This document shows positions 43,425 through 51,490 of a stretch of 63,570 nucleotides of DNA, piece by piece. This stretch comes from Candidatus Poribacteria bacterium (GTDB taxonomy: Bacteria > Poribacteria > WGA-4E > WGA-3G), in contig JAPPII010000108.1 of assembly GCA_028820845.1 (NCBI GenBank), positions 1-63,570 on the forward strand, read 5' to 3'. A program made the position numbers and the translations under genes. A model generated the notes under the pieces. It saw only the letters and a list, made by a program, of their open reading frames with translations, made no database searches and had not been told where the DNA came from. Every line of letters starts with the position of its first letter. The first letter of the stretch is position 1.

Positions 43425-43454
43425 TTGACAGATATTTTTGCTGTTTGTTATAAT
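43425..43454 (+). promoter_or_regulatory. Promoter of the third LamG gene
   Basis: TTGACA (43425-43430), 18 bp, then TATAAT (43449-43454), followed by AAGGAGG before ATG 43489. Confidence 0.7.
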
Positions 43455-43488
43455 ACCCTATCTTTACCTATAAGGAGGAAATTCAGCA

Positions 43489-44265
43489 ATGAAATTGGCT
43501 ATTTGTTTATCTGTCGCGCTACTTTTGGTAGTAACGCCGTTCGCCATGTCTATTGGTCCAGCAGAATTTCTGGATGGTTTGGTGCTCTACCATCCTTATG
43601 ACGAAGGGAATGGGGACAAAGCGGAAGACCTTAGTGGAAACGATCATGAGGGTGTAATTGACAATCCCGAATGGGTTGACGGAAAATTCGGAAAGGCGTT
43701 GGAATTTGGCGGTGAAGGTAGCGACGTTTTTGTCACCGTTGAAAGCACACCGAAACTCAACGTAGATGAAATGACGTTTATGGCGTGGGTTAACGCAGAG
43801 CATTGGAACGGTACGCGCCAAATCGTTGGCAAATCCGTCCACGGTGGTTGCGGCGGTAGAGTTCAGTATGGATTGTTCAGTGAAGGTGGGGTCTTTAAAC
43901 TCCGTTTTGAAACCGAAGGGGGCCGCGCTGATATTTCAACAGGTCTACCGGACACTGAGAAATTTATCCATGTTGCCTTCACCAACGATACGAAGAAAGG
44001 CATAATCTACATCGATGGCAAAGAAGAAGTTGATGGCGATGTTCCGGGGAAACTCAACGCTAACGATGATCCATGGCGCATCGGACAAGATTGCGAACGC
44101 CTTAACTATGTTTTCGCTGGGATTATCGACGAAGTCCGTCTCTGGAATCGTGCCTTGAGCGAAGATGAAATCAATACGTTTATGGAGCAAGGTGTGGATG
44201 CGCTCGCTGTTGAGGCAGGCGGGAAGCTTTCGACAACCTGGGGGTCCCTTAAAGAAAGTCGTTAA
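43489..44265 (+). CDS. Secreted LamG-domain protein (third of three)
   Basis: The 258-residue protein has a short signal peptide (residues 1-22) and one LamG domain: LVLYHPYDEGNG, GKALEFGGEGSDVFVTV, FMAWVNAEHWNGTRQIVGK, IIDEVRLWNRALSEDEI. The middle (SVHGGCGGRVQYGLFSEGGV) is almost the same as in the protein at 40688. The C-terminus ends KLSTTWGSLKESR, the shared tail. Its strong promoter and AAGGAGG site suggest high expression. The role is presumably glycan or surface binding. Confidence 0.8.
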   Translation: MKLAICLSVALLLVVTPFAMSIGPAEFLDGLVLYHPYDEGNGDKAEDLSGNDHEGVIDNPEWVDGKFGKALEFGGEGSDVFVTVESTPKLNVDEMTFMAWVNAEHWNGTRQIVGKSVHGGCGGRVQYGLFSEGGVFKLRFETEGGRADISTGLPDTEKFIHVAFTNDTKKGIIYIDGKEEVDGDVPGKLNANDDPWRIGQDCERLNYVFAGIIDEVRLWNRALSEDEINTFMEQGVDALAVEAGGKLSTTWGSLKESR

Positions 44266-44307
44266 GGCGGACTTAAGACCGAAATTTGTAAGCTAATTTG
44301 TTTTGAT

Positions 44308-44433
44308 GGCGAGGTTTTGCAGCGTACACGCTCCCGGTTCATGCCCTAAGGCATGAATACCGTTGATTCGGAATGCCACACGGGCTTCATACCGTTGATT
44401 CTGATTCATGCGATGTGCATTCCTAACCTCGCC
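44308..44433. repeat. 126-bp element with GGCGAGGTT terminal inverted repeats
   Basis: GGCGAGGTT (44308-44316) and AACCTCGCC (44425-44433) bound the element. Inside, ATACCGTTGATTC occurs twice and a GGTTCATGCC...GGCATGAA hairpin is present. It lies between the LamG stop and accD start and resembles a small non-autonomous repeat of the family seen at 38948. Confidence 0.5.
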
Positions 44434-44480
44434 TATTTTCACGAAGTGCGCTTTCTGAGGGCGCGTTGTTAAGTAAAAAA

Positions 44481-45254
44481 ATGTCTGAAACTTCAGCCAC
44501 AATCTCATGTAGAAATTGCGACACACAGATCGTCGTAGAAACGTTCATTAAAAACTTTAAGGTCTGTCCACACTGCGACTACCACCATTATATGCGTGCG
44601 TACGAGCGACTCGACCTCATCGTAGACGCAGGCAGTTTTGAGGAATACGATGCGGATCTCTATTCTATTGATTCGTTAGAGTTCCCGGAATATCCGCAAA
44701 AACTGGAGAGAGATATCGCGAAAACAGGACTCAGATCGGAGCTGCTTTCGGGCATAGCGAAAATCGGGGGCTATTCAACGGCCATCGCGATTGGGGATGT
44801 GGGTTTTATAGGGGGAACCTGCGGTTCGGTGATTGGCGAAAAAGTTACTCGGTGTATCGAACGCGCGCTTGAAGAGAAACTGCCGTTAGTGATTGTTTCC
44901 GTGAGTGGTGGCATGCGGATGCAGGAAGGCACACTTGCCTTGATGCAGATGGCAAAAACCGCCGCCGCCTGCGTCGAATATACCAAATCAGGAGTTTTTT
45001 ATATTTCCGTTGTCACCGACCCGACTTTTGGGGGGGCTACTGCGAGTTATACTTCGCTCGGGGACGTGATTATCGCCGAACCGGGTGCTCGCATCGGATT
45101 TGCGGGTCCGTTAGCCGTTGCGAGTCTTCGCGAAGAACTCCCAAAAAACTTCCAGAAAGCAGAATCGCTACTCGAACATGGATTCGTTGACTCCATTGTC
45201 CACCGTGCAGATATGCGCCAGACGCTTATTGATCTGATCACTTTTGCGTCCTAA
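44481..45254 (+). CDS. accD: Acetyl-CoA carboxylase carboxyltransferase beta subunit
   Basis: AccD, with AccA, moves the carboxyl group from biotin to acetyl-CoA in fatty-acid synthesis. The 257-residue protein begins with a four-cysteine zinc ribbon (CRNC near residue 10, CPHC near residue 29), followed by the crotonase-like domain with GGTCGSVIGEKVTRCIERAL, VSVSGGMRMQEGTLALMQM, TDPTFGGATASY and EPGARIGFAGP. It is slightly short but complete. ATG 44481 is preferred over the in-frame TTG 44466; no clear ribosome-binding site is visible. The alpha-subunit gene is not in the window. Confidence 0.92.
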   Translation: MSETSATISCRNCDTQIVVETFIKNFKVCPHCDYHHYMRAYERLDLIVDAGSFEEYDADLYSIDSLEFPEYPQKLERDIAKTGLRSELLSGIAKIGGYSTAIAIGDVGFIGGTCGSVIGEKVTRCIERALEEKLPLVIVSVSGGMRMQEGTLALMQMAKTAAACVEYTKSGVFYISVVTDPTFGGATASYTSLGDVIIAEPGARIGFAGPLAVASLREELPKNFQKAESLLEHGFVDSIVHRADMRQTLIDLITFAS

Positions 45255-45347
45255 TGCGCGAAGCTATGGACTCTCTTCTGTAGACAAAAAAACAAAATTC
45301 ACCCCAACACTCACACAGTACACACAGACGAATAAACAGGATATGAA

Positions 45348-45378
45348 ACTATTATCAACGCTATCCGTTAATAATAGT
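45348..45378. terminator. Inverted repeat between accD and topA
   Basis: ACTATTATCAACG (45348-45360) and CGTTAATAATAGT (45366-45378) pair with one mismatch around five bases, 94 bp after the accD stop. It could be a terminator or an operator for topA. Confidence 0.35.
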
Positions 45379-45528
45379 GTATATTTATAAAATGATAGCG
45401 TGTCGTTAAAAGTATCAGTACCAGCACAAGACGCCTTATATTTTTTAACCTAACAAAGAGACTAAACTGAAAGTAGATGTCTGCTAAACCATTACATCCA
45501 CGAAAAATAAAGAGAATAGGAACAAGAC

Positions 45529-47805
45529 ATGTCGAAGTCACTCGTTGTTGTTGAATCACCAGCGAAAGCAAGAACCATCAAAAAGATTTTAGGCAGGGAT
45601 TATATCGTCGAATCCTCCGTTGGACATATCCGCGACCTACCGACGAAAGAACTCGGTGTCGATATTGAAAACGCCTTCAGACCGAAATACGTCCTGATTC
45701 GTGGGAAGGGCAAGGTTGTGAAATCGCTCCAAAGCGAAGCCCGGAAGGTGGAGAACATCTATCTCGCCGCAGACCCGGACCGCGAAGGCGAGGCTATTTG
45801 TTGGCATCTTGCCGAAGAACTGAAGAAAACCAAGAAACCCATCTATAGGATAACCTACAACGAAATCACGAAAAGTGCAATTTTAAATGCGATCGAGAAT
45901 CCAGGCGAGATTGATATGTCGCTCGTTGATGCCCAACAAGCCCGCCGCGTGCTCGACCGGCTCGTCGGATACCAGATTAGCCCGATTCTATGGCGAAGTG
46001 TTAAACCGGGTCTCAGTGCTGGCAGAGTCCAATCCGTTGCGGTACGACTTATCTGTGAACGCGAAGAAGAGATTGAGAAGTTTGAACCTAAAGAATATTG
46101 GACACTCACGGCAACACTGACCCCAATTGATGTTGAGCATCTTTTTCCTGCCAAATTACATAAGATTGGTAGCAAGAAAGGTGAGATTAATAATTACGGA
46201 TTTCGCATAGATGAAGAACGTGCGAAAGAACTCACCGCAGATGCAAAAACAAAGAACTACGTCGTTGAAAAGGTCGAAAAACGGGAGCGTAAACAGCGTC
46301 CGGTTCCGCCGTTTATAACGAGTACCTTACAACAAGAAGCGTCTCGAAAACTACGGTTTGCTGCCAAAAAGACGATGTTCATTGCCCAACAACTCTACGA
46401 AGGATTAGAAATCGGGAGCGAAGGTTCGGTTGGACTTATCACTTACATGCGTACCGATTCGACGCGCGTTGCTCAAGAGGCGGTTCAAGCAGCACGAAAC
46501 CACATTAAAAACACATACGGTGAAGCATATCTACCTGCTCGTGCTGTTAATTATCGGAGCAAAAAAGGGGCGCAAGACGCGCACGAGGCTATCCGTCCGA
46601 CTGTCCCTCTGCGAACGCCAGCAGAATTGAAATCCTATCTGAACAACGAACAGTACCGTCTTTACGACTTGATTTGGAAACGATTTATAGCGAGTCAGAT
46701 GAATCCTGCTATTTTGGACGCAACAACGATTGACATCAAAGCAGGAACTTATCTTTTTCGAGCGACGGGTTCAGTCATCAAGTTTAACGGATTCAGACGT
46801 ATCTATATGGAAGGTAAAGATGACACCGCTGCCAAGGAAAACGAAGTTAGTGAAGAGAACATCAACTTACCTATAGTCAAAGCAGGTGACGCACTGGATC
46901 TGCGTAAATTGGAACCGAAGCAACACTTTACACAACCGCCCCCGCGTTATAACGAGGCAACACTCGTCAAGATGTTAGAAGCAAAAGGAATTGGACGCCC
47001 CAGTACTTATGCGTCTATTTTGTCAACAATTCAGGATCGGGGTTACGTGACCAGAGAACGCAGGCAGCTTGTACCTACAGATGTTGGAAGACTTGTCAAC
47101 ACGTTACTTATTAAAGGTTTTGAGAACATCGTTGACGTTAGATTCACAGCAGAGATGGAGGAGCAGCTTGACACCATCGCAGAGGGTAAAGTTAAGTGGT
47201 CCCATACTTTAGGCGAATTTTATCCATCCTTCCAAACGGCTTTGCAAGAAGCACCTGACAAGATGTATGAAGCCCGAAAAGCGATGGAAGAAGAATCCGA
47301 TGAAAAATGCGATAAGTGTGGAAGTAACATGATTGTTAAATGGGGTAGGTATGGACGGTTCCTCGGATGCGCGAACTACCCGGAGTGTAAGAGCATCAAA
47401 CCGCTAAATGCAGATGATACGCCGCCTCCAGAACCTGAACTGACCGATACCGAATGTGACAAGTGCGGTAAGCCCATGGTTATCCGGACGAGTCGTGCCG
47501 GTAGTAAATTTTTGTCGTGCAGCGGATATCCGAAGTGCAAAAATGCTAAACCGATCCCAATCGGCGTTGATTGTCCAGAAACCGATTGCGACGGTTACCT
47601 CGGTGAACGGCGCAGCCGCCGTGGCAGGGTCTTTTACGGGTGTAGTAACTATCCGAAGTGTGAATTTTCAACATGGGATAAACCGCTCTCGGAATCTTGT
47701 CCGGAATGTAACGCCCCATTCTTGGTTGAGAAAACAAAAAAAGCGAGAGGTAGTGAAACCGTGTCTACCTTCATCGCTTGCCCTTCGTGTGAATATACAA
47801 AATAG
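45529..47805 (+). CDS. topA: DNA topoisomerase I
   Basis: This type IA topoisomerase relaxes negative supercoils. The 758-residue protein has the TOPRIM domain (LVVVESPAKARTIKKILG at the start; DPDREGEAI at residues 84-92), LSAGRVQSVAVRLICEREEEI, the active-site tyrosine in GLITYMRTDSTR (near residue 306) and TYASILSTIQDRGY. Four C-terminal zinc ribbons follow (CDKCGSNMIVKWG; CDKCGKPMVIRTS; CPETDCDGYLG; CPECNAPFLVEK). AGGA about eight bases before ATG 45529 supports the start. Length is as expected. Confidence 0.95.
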   Translation: MSKSLVVVESPAKARTIKKILGRDYIVESSVGHIRDLPTKELGVDIENAFRPKYVLIRGKGKVVKSLQSEARKVENIYLAADPDREGEAICWHLAEELKKTKKPIYRITYNEITKSAILNAIENPGEIDMSLVDAQQARRVLDRLVGYQISPILWRSVKPGLSAGRVQSVAVRLICEREEEIEKFEPKEYWTLTATLTPIDVEHLFPAKLHKIGSKKGEINNYGFRIDEERAKELTADAKTKNYVVEKVEKRERKQRPVPPFITSTLQQEASRKLRFAAKKTMFIAQQLYEGLEIGSEGSVGLITYMRTDSTRVAQEAVQAARNHIKNTYGEAYLPARAVNYRSKKGAQDAHEAIRPTVPLRTPAELKSYLNNEQYRLYDLIWKRFIASQMNPAILDATTIDIKAGTYLFRATGSVIKFNGFRRIYMEGKDDTAAKENEVSEENINLPIVKAGDALDLRKLEPKQHFTQPPPRYNEATLVKMLEAKGIGRPSTYASILSTIQDRGYVTRERRQLVPTDVGRLVNTLLIKGFENIVDVRFTAEMEEQLDTIAEGKVKWSHTLGEFYPSFQTALQEAPDKMYEARKAMEEESDEKCDKCGSNMIVKWGRYGRFLGCANYPECKSIKPLNADDTPPPEPELTDTECDKCGKPMVIRTSRAGSKFLSCSGYPKCKNAKPIPIGVDCPETDCDGYLGERRSRRGRVFYGCSNYPKCEFSTWDKPLSESCPECNAPFLVEKTKKARGSETVSTFIACPSCEYTK

Positions 47806-47906
47806 TTGTCAGTTGTTAGCTGTCGGTCTTCAGATACCACTTGACCAACTGCTGACTACTGAAAATGGCTTCGGCTTTCAAAGCGAACGCACCGATAACG
47901 ATTAAA

Positions 47907-48578
47907 ATGATACAGGTACACCAGGTCAGTTTCAGTTACGATGAACTTAGCGTGCTTGAGAAAGTGAGTTTTCGTGTTGAGCGCGGCGAGTTTGCTTTTC
48001 TCGTTGGTCCGAGCGGTTCAGGAAAGACGACCCTCTTACGACTTTTATATGCGGACTTAGCTCCAATAGGTGGTGAGATGAGTGTTGTTGGACAACAACT
48101 CGCTGAACTGAACAAGGTAAACCTTCCGTATTTTCGGCAAAAAATAGGCATCGTTTTTCAAGATTTTAAGCTATTAGCGGATAAAACAGTAAAGGAAAAT
48201 TTGGCACTTCCACAGAAATTAGTGGGTACGGCACCTCGGTTGTTAAAAGATAATGTGAATGAAATTCTCCATCAAATGGGGCTGAGCCATCATCAAAATG
48301 CGCGCCCAGCAGAAATATCCAATAACGAACGGCGCAAACTTGCTATTGCGCGAGCCATTATCAATAAACCTCTATTACTGATTGCAGATGCCCCGACAGA
48401 AGGCTTAGATTTACGCCTCTCGCTTGAAGTCATGGCACTTCTTGATGCACTTAACTTCCAAGGCATGACCGTCTTTATTGCTACAGCTGACCGGAAACTC
48501 GCCGAGAAATGTAATAAACGAATTATTGAACTGAAGGACGGTGCGATCCGTTGGGACCCGTCGTCAGCGTCCATCTGA
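47907..48578 (+). CDS. ftsE: FtsE-like ABC ATPase with degenerate catalytic motifs
   Basis: The 223-residue protein pairs with FtsX 75 bp downstream to control cell-wall hydrolases at division. Walker A is intact (GPSGSGKT, 34-41) and the Q-loop VFQDFKLL is present. The ABC signature reads SNNER instead of SGGEQ, Walker B is LLIADAPT with Ala162 in place of the catalytic Glu, and the switch His is Ala194 (IATADRK). It may bind ATP but is unlikely to hydrolyse it normally. ATG 47907 fits the family N-terminus; ATG 47865 is an in-frame alternative and neither has a good ribosome-binding site. Confidence 0.82.
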   Translation: MIQVHQVSFSYDELSVLEKVSFRVERGEFAFLVGPSGSGKTTLLRLLYADLAPIGGEMSVVGQQLAELNKVNLPYFRQKIGIVFQDFKLLADKTVKENLALPQKLVGTAPRLLKDNVNEILHQMGLSHHQNARPAEISNNERRKLAIARAIINKPLLLIADAPTEGLDLRLSLEVMALLDALNFQGMTVFIATADRKLAEKCNKRIIELKDGAIRWDPSSASI

Positions 48579-48653
48579 AATGCAGTCAAGTGATGCTTCT
48601 ATGCCTCTCACTGTTTTTCTTCATTTTGGTTAACAGAGAAGACTTAAAAAAAC

Positions 48654-49511
48654 ATGCGTTACCGCTTTCAAAACGCCATCTCCCATATCTCGCGTGCGGG
48701 TAGCTCAAACCTTATGAGTATCGTGGGGATTGCGTTTGTTGTAACCTTGCTTGCCGTTCTACTGCTAAACCACTCGTCTATATCAAAAAGTTCTGAATTT
48801 AAAGACCATTCCCCAACGCTTGTAGCCTTTCTAAAAGACAGCGTCGACGAATCAGAAGGACGCACGCTGCTAAGCCAAATAGAGAAAAGCGGACACATCC
48901 TCGCTGCGAATTACACCTCAAAAGCAGAAAACCTCGCTCGCGGTGAAACTGAGTTTCAAGATTTGGGAATTTTGATTAAGGAGGCGTTCGCGGAGACGAA
49001 AGGCGTAAATCCATTTCCTGCATCCCTGAACATCTATGTAGACGAAGAATTGATAACACGCCGCGTATTAGAGCAGATCGCTTTAGAGATGAAAGGATAC
49101 AATGAAATCGAAGATGTGACTTTAACAGGACAGGGACAGTTAAATGATCGGTTGCGGAGTTCGGAGCGAACAGTTTTGATTGGTATCGGCGTGGCAGCTA
49201 TTGTTGTTTGGTTCATTATCGGTTCTCTTTTAAACAAAACAGCGGCTGCACGCGCTGAAGAGATTACCCTCATGAAGTTACTCGGTATGCCTCGACGCTA
49301 TCTCCTTGGTCCCTTTATCTGGCACGGAATTTTCCTCGGCGGATTCGGTGCCGTGTGTGGACTTGGCTGCTTCTATGGAATGTTTTACATATTCAGATCT
49401 GAATTAGGGATAATCGACTTTCTCAATATCTATCAACTTATCTCGGTCGTTGTGGGTAGTATGCTCGTCGGATCCTTTGTTGGTTTGATTACACAATGGA
49501 AATATACCTAA
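48654..49511 (+). CDS. ftsX: FtsX-like permease
   Basis: The 285-residue protein has the FtsX topology: one N-terminal helix (about residues 22-42), an external domain of about 130 residues, then three helices (about 173-192, 218-240, 257-280). The ALEMKGYNEIEDVTL segment in the external domain and EEITLMKLLGMPRRYLLGPF in the cytoplasmic loop are typical. It would link the FtsE-like protein to periplasmic amidase activators. The cytoplasmic coupling loop looks normal although its ATPase is degenerate. Confidence 0.85.
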   Translation: MRYRFQNAISHISRAGSSNLMSIVGIAFVVTLLAVLLLNHSSISKSSEFKDHSPTLVAFLKDSVDESEGRTLLSQIEKSGHILAANYTSKAENLARGETEFQDLGILIKEAFAETKGVNPFPASLNIYVDEELITRRVLEQIALEMKGYNEIEDVTLTGQGQLNDRLRSSERTVLIGIGVAAIVVWFIIGSLLNKTAAARAEEITLMKLLGMPRRYLLGPFIWHGIFLGGFGAVCGLGCFYGMFYIFRSELGIIDFLNIYQLISVVVGSMLVGSFVGLITQWKYT

Positions 49512-49537
49512 AATCTTGTAATCGGAGACTATGAATA

Positions 49538-51472
49538 ATGACAAACCGTGACATTAGTGAGGTATTCAGAGCGATCGGGTCTCTGTTACAAATCCGCGGT
49601 GATGATGCCTTTCGCGCACGCATTTATGATCGAGCAGCCGATATAATTGAGGATTTTCCATACGAACTCGCCTCTGCTTCCACCCAACCAGACACATCCA
49701 CGTACGACCCAAAAGCATTAGAACAACTTCGCGCCACACCTGGTATCGGGAAAGCCATTCAGGATAAAACGGTTGAAATTCTGGAAACCGGACGCTGCAA
49801 ATTCTATAATGATCTGGCAGAAGAAACAGGGACCGGTATTCTCGAGGTGCTGAAACTCCGAGGCATCGGTATAAAAACAGCCAGCAGATTTTACCATGAA
49901 TTTGGTGTTAGGAGTCTTGAGGACTTTCAGGCATTGTTAGAGAGCGGACAACTTAGGGGTATAAAAGGGATCGGACGCAAAACGCTCCGAATGATAACTG
50001 AGAGTTTGGCGTTTCACATAGAACAGAAAAAACAGCGTCCACTCTGGAGTGTTTTACCTATCGTTCAGCAGATTGTCGAGAGTTTAGCCCAATTTGTAGC
50101 GGAAGGATGGATAACACGGGAACCTGAAGTCACAGGAGATTTGCGTAGGCATGAAGAGACATGTCGAAGTATAGAACTCATCATTGAATGCCAAGATGAG
50201 AGCGTATTTCAGCTTGAAAATGGGACGCTTACGCCTCCGCTACAATCACTGCTTGAAGTGTTCTCACAAACGCAATTTGGACCAGCGTACCTGATAACAG
50301 ATTCGTCAGAAACATCAGAGAACCCCGGTTCGTCAATAATTTTCAAAACGGGCTCTGGTGAAACTCGACAAATTCAATACGCATACGATGCGGACGCTAC
50401 AACTCTTATCGAAAAACGTCAAGACGCATTGACTGGCGACGGACGCGATGCACTTCCTGCCATCCAATTCTGTATCGACCAAGATTTCCCAGTGTCTATC
50501 TATTTATCCAGTGCTGCCACCTACGAATCAACGCTGTTTTTAACAACAGGGACAGACGAACACCTCGCCGCACTTACTGAGGTAAAGCCGTCAGGATCAG
50601 AAACTAACTTCAATGCAACGCGCAATCTAACGGAAACGGAAATTTACAACAGATTCGGTGTCCCTTATATTCTACCAGAACTCCGACAAGACGAAACATC
50701 CGTTGCAGCAGCGAAAGATAATACCTTGCCGAATCTGGTTGAATTTACGGATTTGCGGGGTGACTTGCACGCACACACCGACTGGAGTGACGGACGACAT
50801 ACGCTTCAGGATATGGTAGCAGCGGCGAAGGCAGAAGGTCTGGAATACTTCGCTATCACGGATCACTCTGTCTCTTCCACCGTCGCGAACGGGTTAAATC
50901 AGACGCGACTTCTCGCACAAGTAGCACAAGTTCGTGAATTAGATGCCCAAACCGAGGGTATCACAGTTTTTGCTGGCTCTGAGGTAGATATCCGACGACA
51001 CGGTGAGTTGGATTTTCCTGATGAGATTTTAGCCCAACTCGATATTGTTGTTGCAAGCGTTCATAGCCTTTTCACGCTAACCGAAGCGGAGATGACAAAG
51101 CGCATCATTTGTGCAATTGAGAATCCGTTCGTTAACATCATCGGTCATCCTACAGGTAGGATGCTCGGATATAGACCTATGTATGCGTTGAACATTGAAG
51201 AGGTCATCGCAGCTGCGGCAGAAAATAACACGGTATTGGAAATTAACGCATCCTTGAGTCGCTTAGACTTGGACTCCCAATTTGTCAGGATGGCAAAAAG
51301 CGCGGGCGTGTTATTATCGGTCAATACAGATGCCCACGGCATCGGACAACTTGAGCGTCGTAGATTCGGACTGAATGTTGCGCGTCGCGGGTGGTTGACC
51401 AAAGCCGAGGTTATTAATACATATACTTTAGGGGAATTGCGCGAGATATGTAATATCGGTGCGCGCCCATAA
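49538..51472 (+). CDS. polX: PolX-like protein: HhH and PHP domains, polymerase site lost
   Basis: Bacterial PolX combines a family X polymerase and a PHP exonuclease for DNA repair. This 644-residue protein has two helix-hairpin-helix motifs (TPGIGKAIQDK, LRGIGIKTA) and a full PHP domain from about residue 405: LHAHTDWSDG, FAITDHS, GSEVDI, VASVHS, IGHPTGR, NTDAH. In the polymerase palm the usual GSxRRGxETxGDxD reads GDLRRHEETCRSIE (200-213), so the catalytic Asp pair is gone. It should therefore be a nuclease or phosphatase only. GGAG lies ten bases before ATG 49538. Confidence 0.85.
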   Translation: MTNRDISEVFRAIGSLLQIRGDDAFRARIYDRAADIIEDFPYELASASTQPDTSTYDPKALEQLRATPGIGKAIQDKTVEILETGRCKFYNDLAEETGTGILEVLKLRGIGIKTASRFYHEFGVRSLEDFQALLESGQLRGIKGIGRKTLRMITESLAFHIEQKKQRPLWSVLPIVQQIVESLAQFVAEGWITREPEVTGDLRRHEETCRSIELIIECQDESVFQLENGTLTPPLQSLLEVFSQTQFGPAYLITDSSETSENPGSSIIFKTGSGETRQIQYAYDADATTLIEKRQDALTGDGRDALPAIQFCIDQDFPVSIYLSSAATYESTLFLTTGTDEHLAALTEVKPSGSETNFNATRNLTETEIYNRFGVPYILPELRQDETSVAAAKDNTLPNLVEFTDLRGDLHAHTDWSDGRHTLQDMVAAAKAEGLEYFAITDHSVSSTVANGLNQTRLLAQVAQVRELDAQTEGITVFAGSEVDIRRHGELDFPDEILAQLDIVVASVHSLFTLTEAEMTKRIICAIENPFVNIIGHPTGRMLGYRPMYALNIEEVIAAAAENNTVLEINASLSRLDLDSQFVRMAKSAGVLLSVNTDAHGIGQLERRRFGLNVARRGWLTKAEVINTYTLGELREICNIGARP

Positions 51473-51490
51473 AAGGCGCGCCGACTGTGC

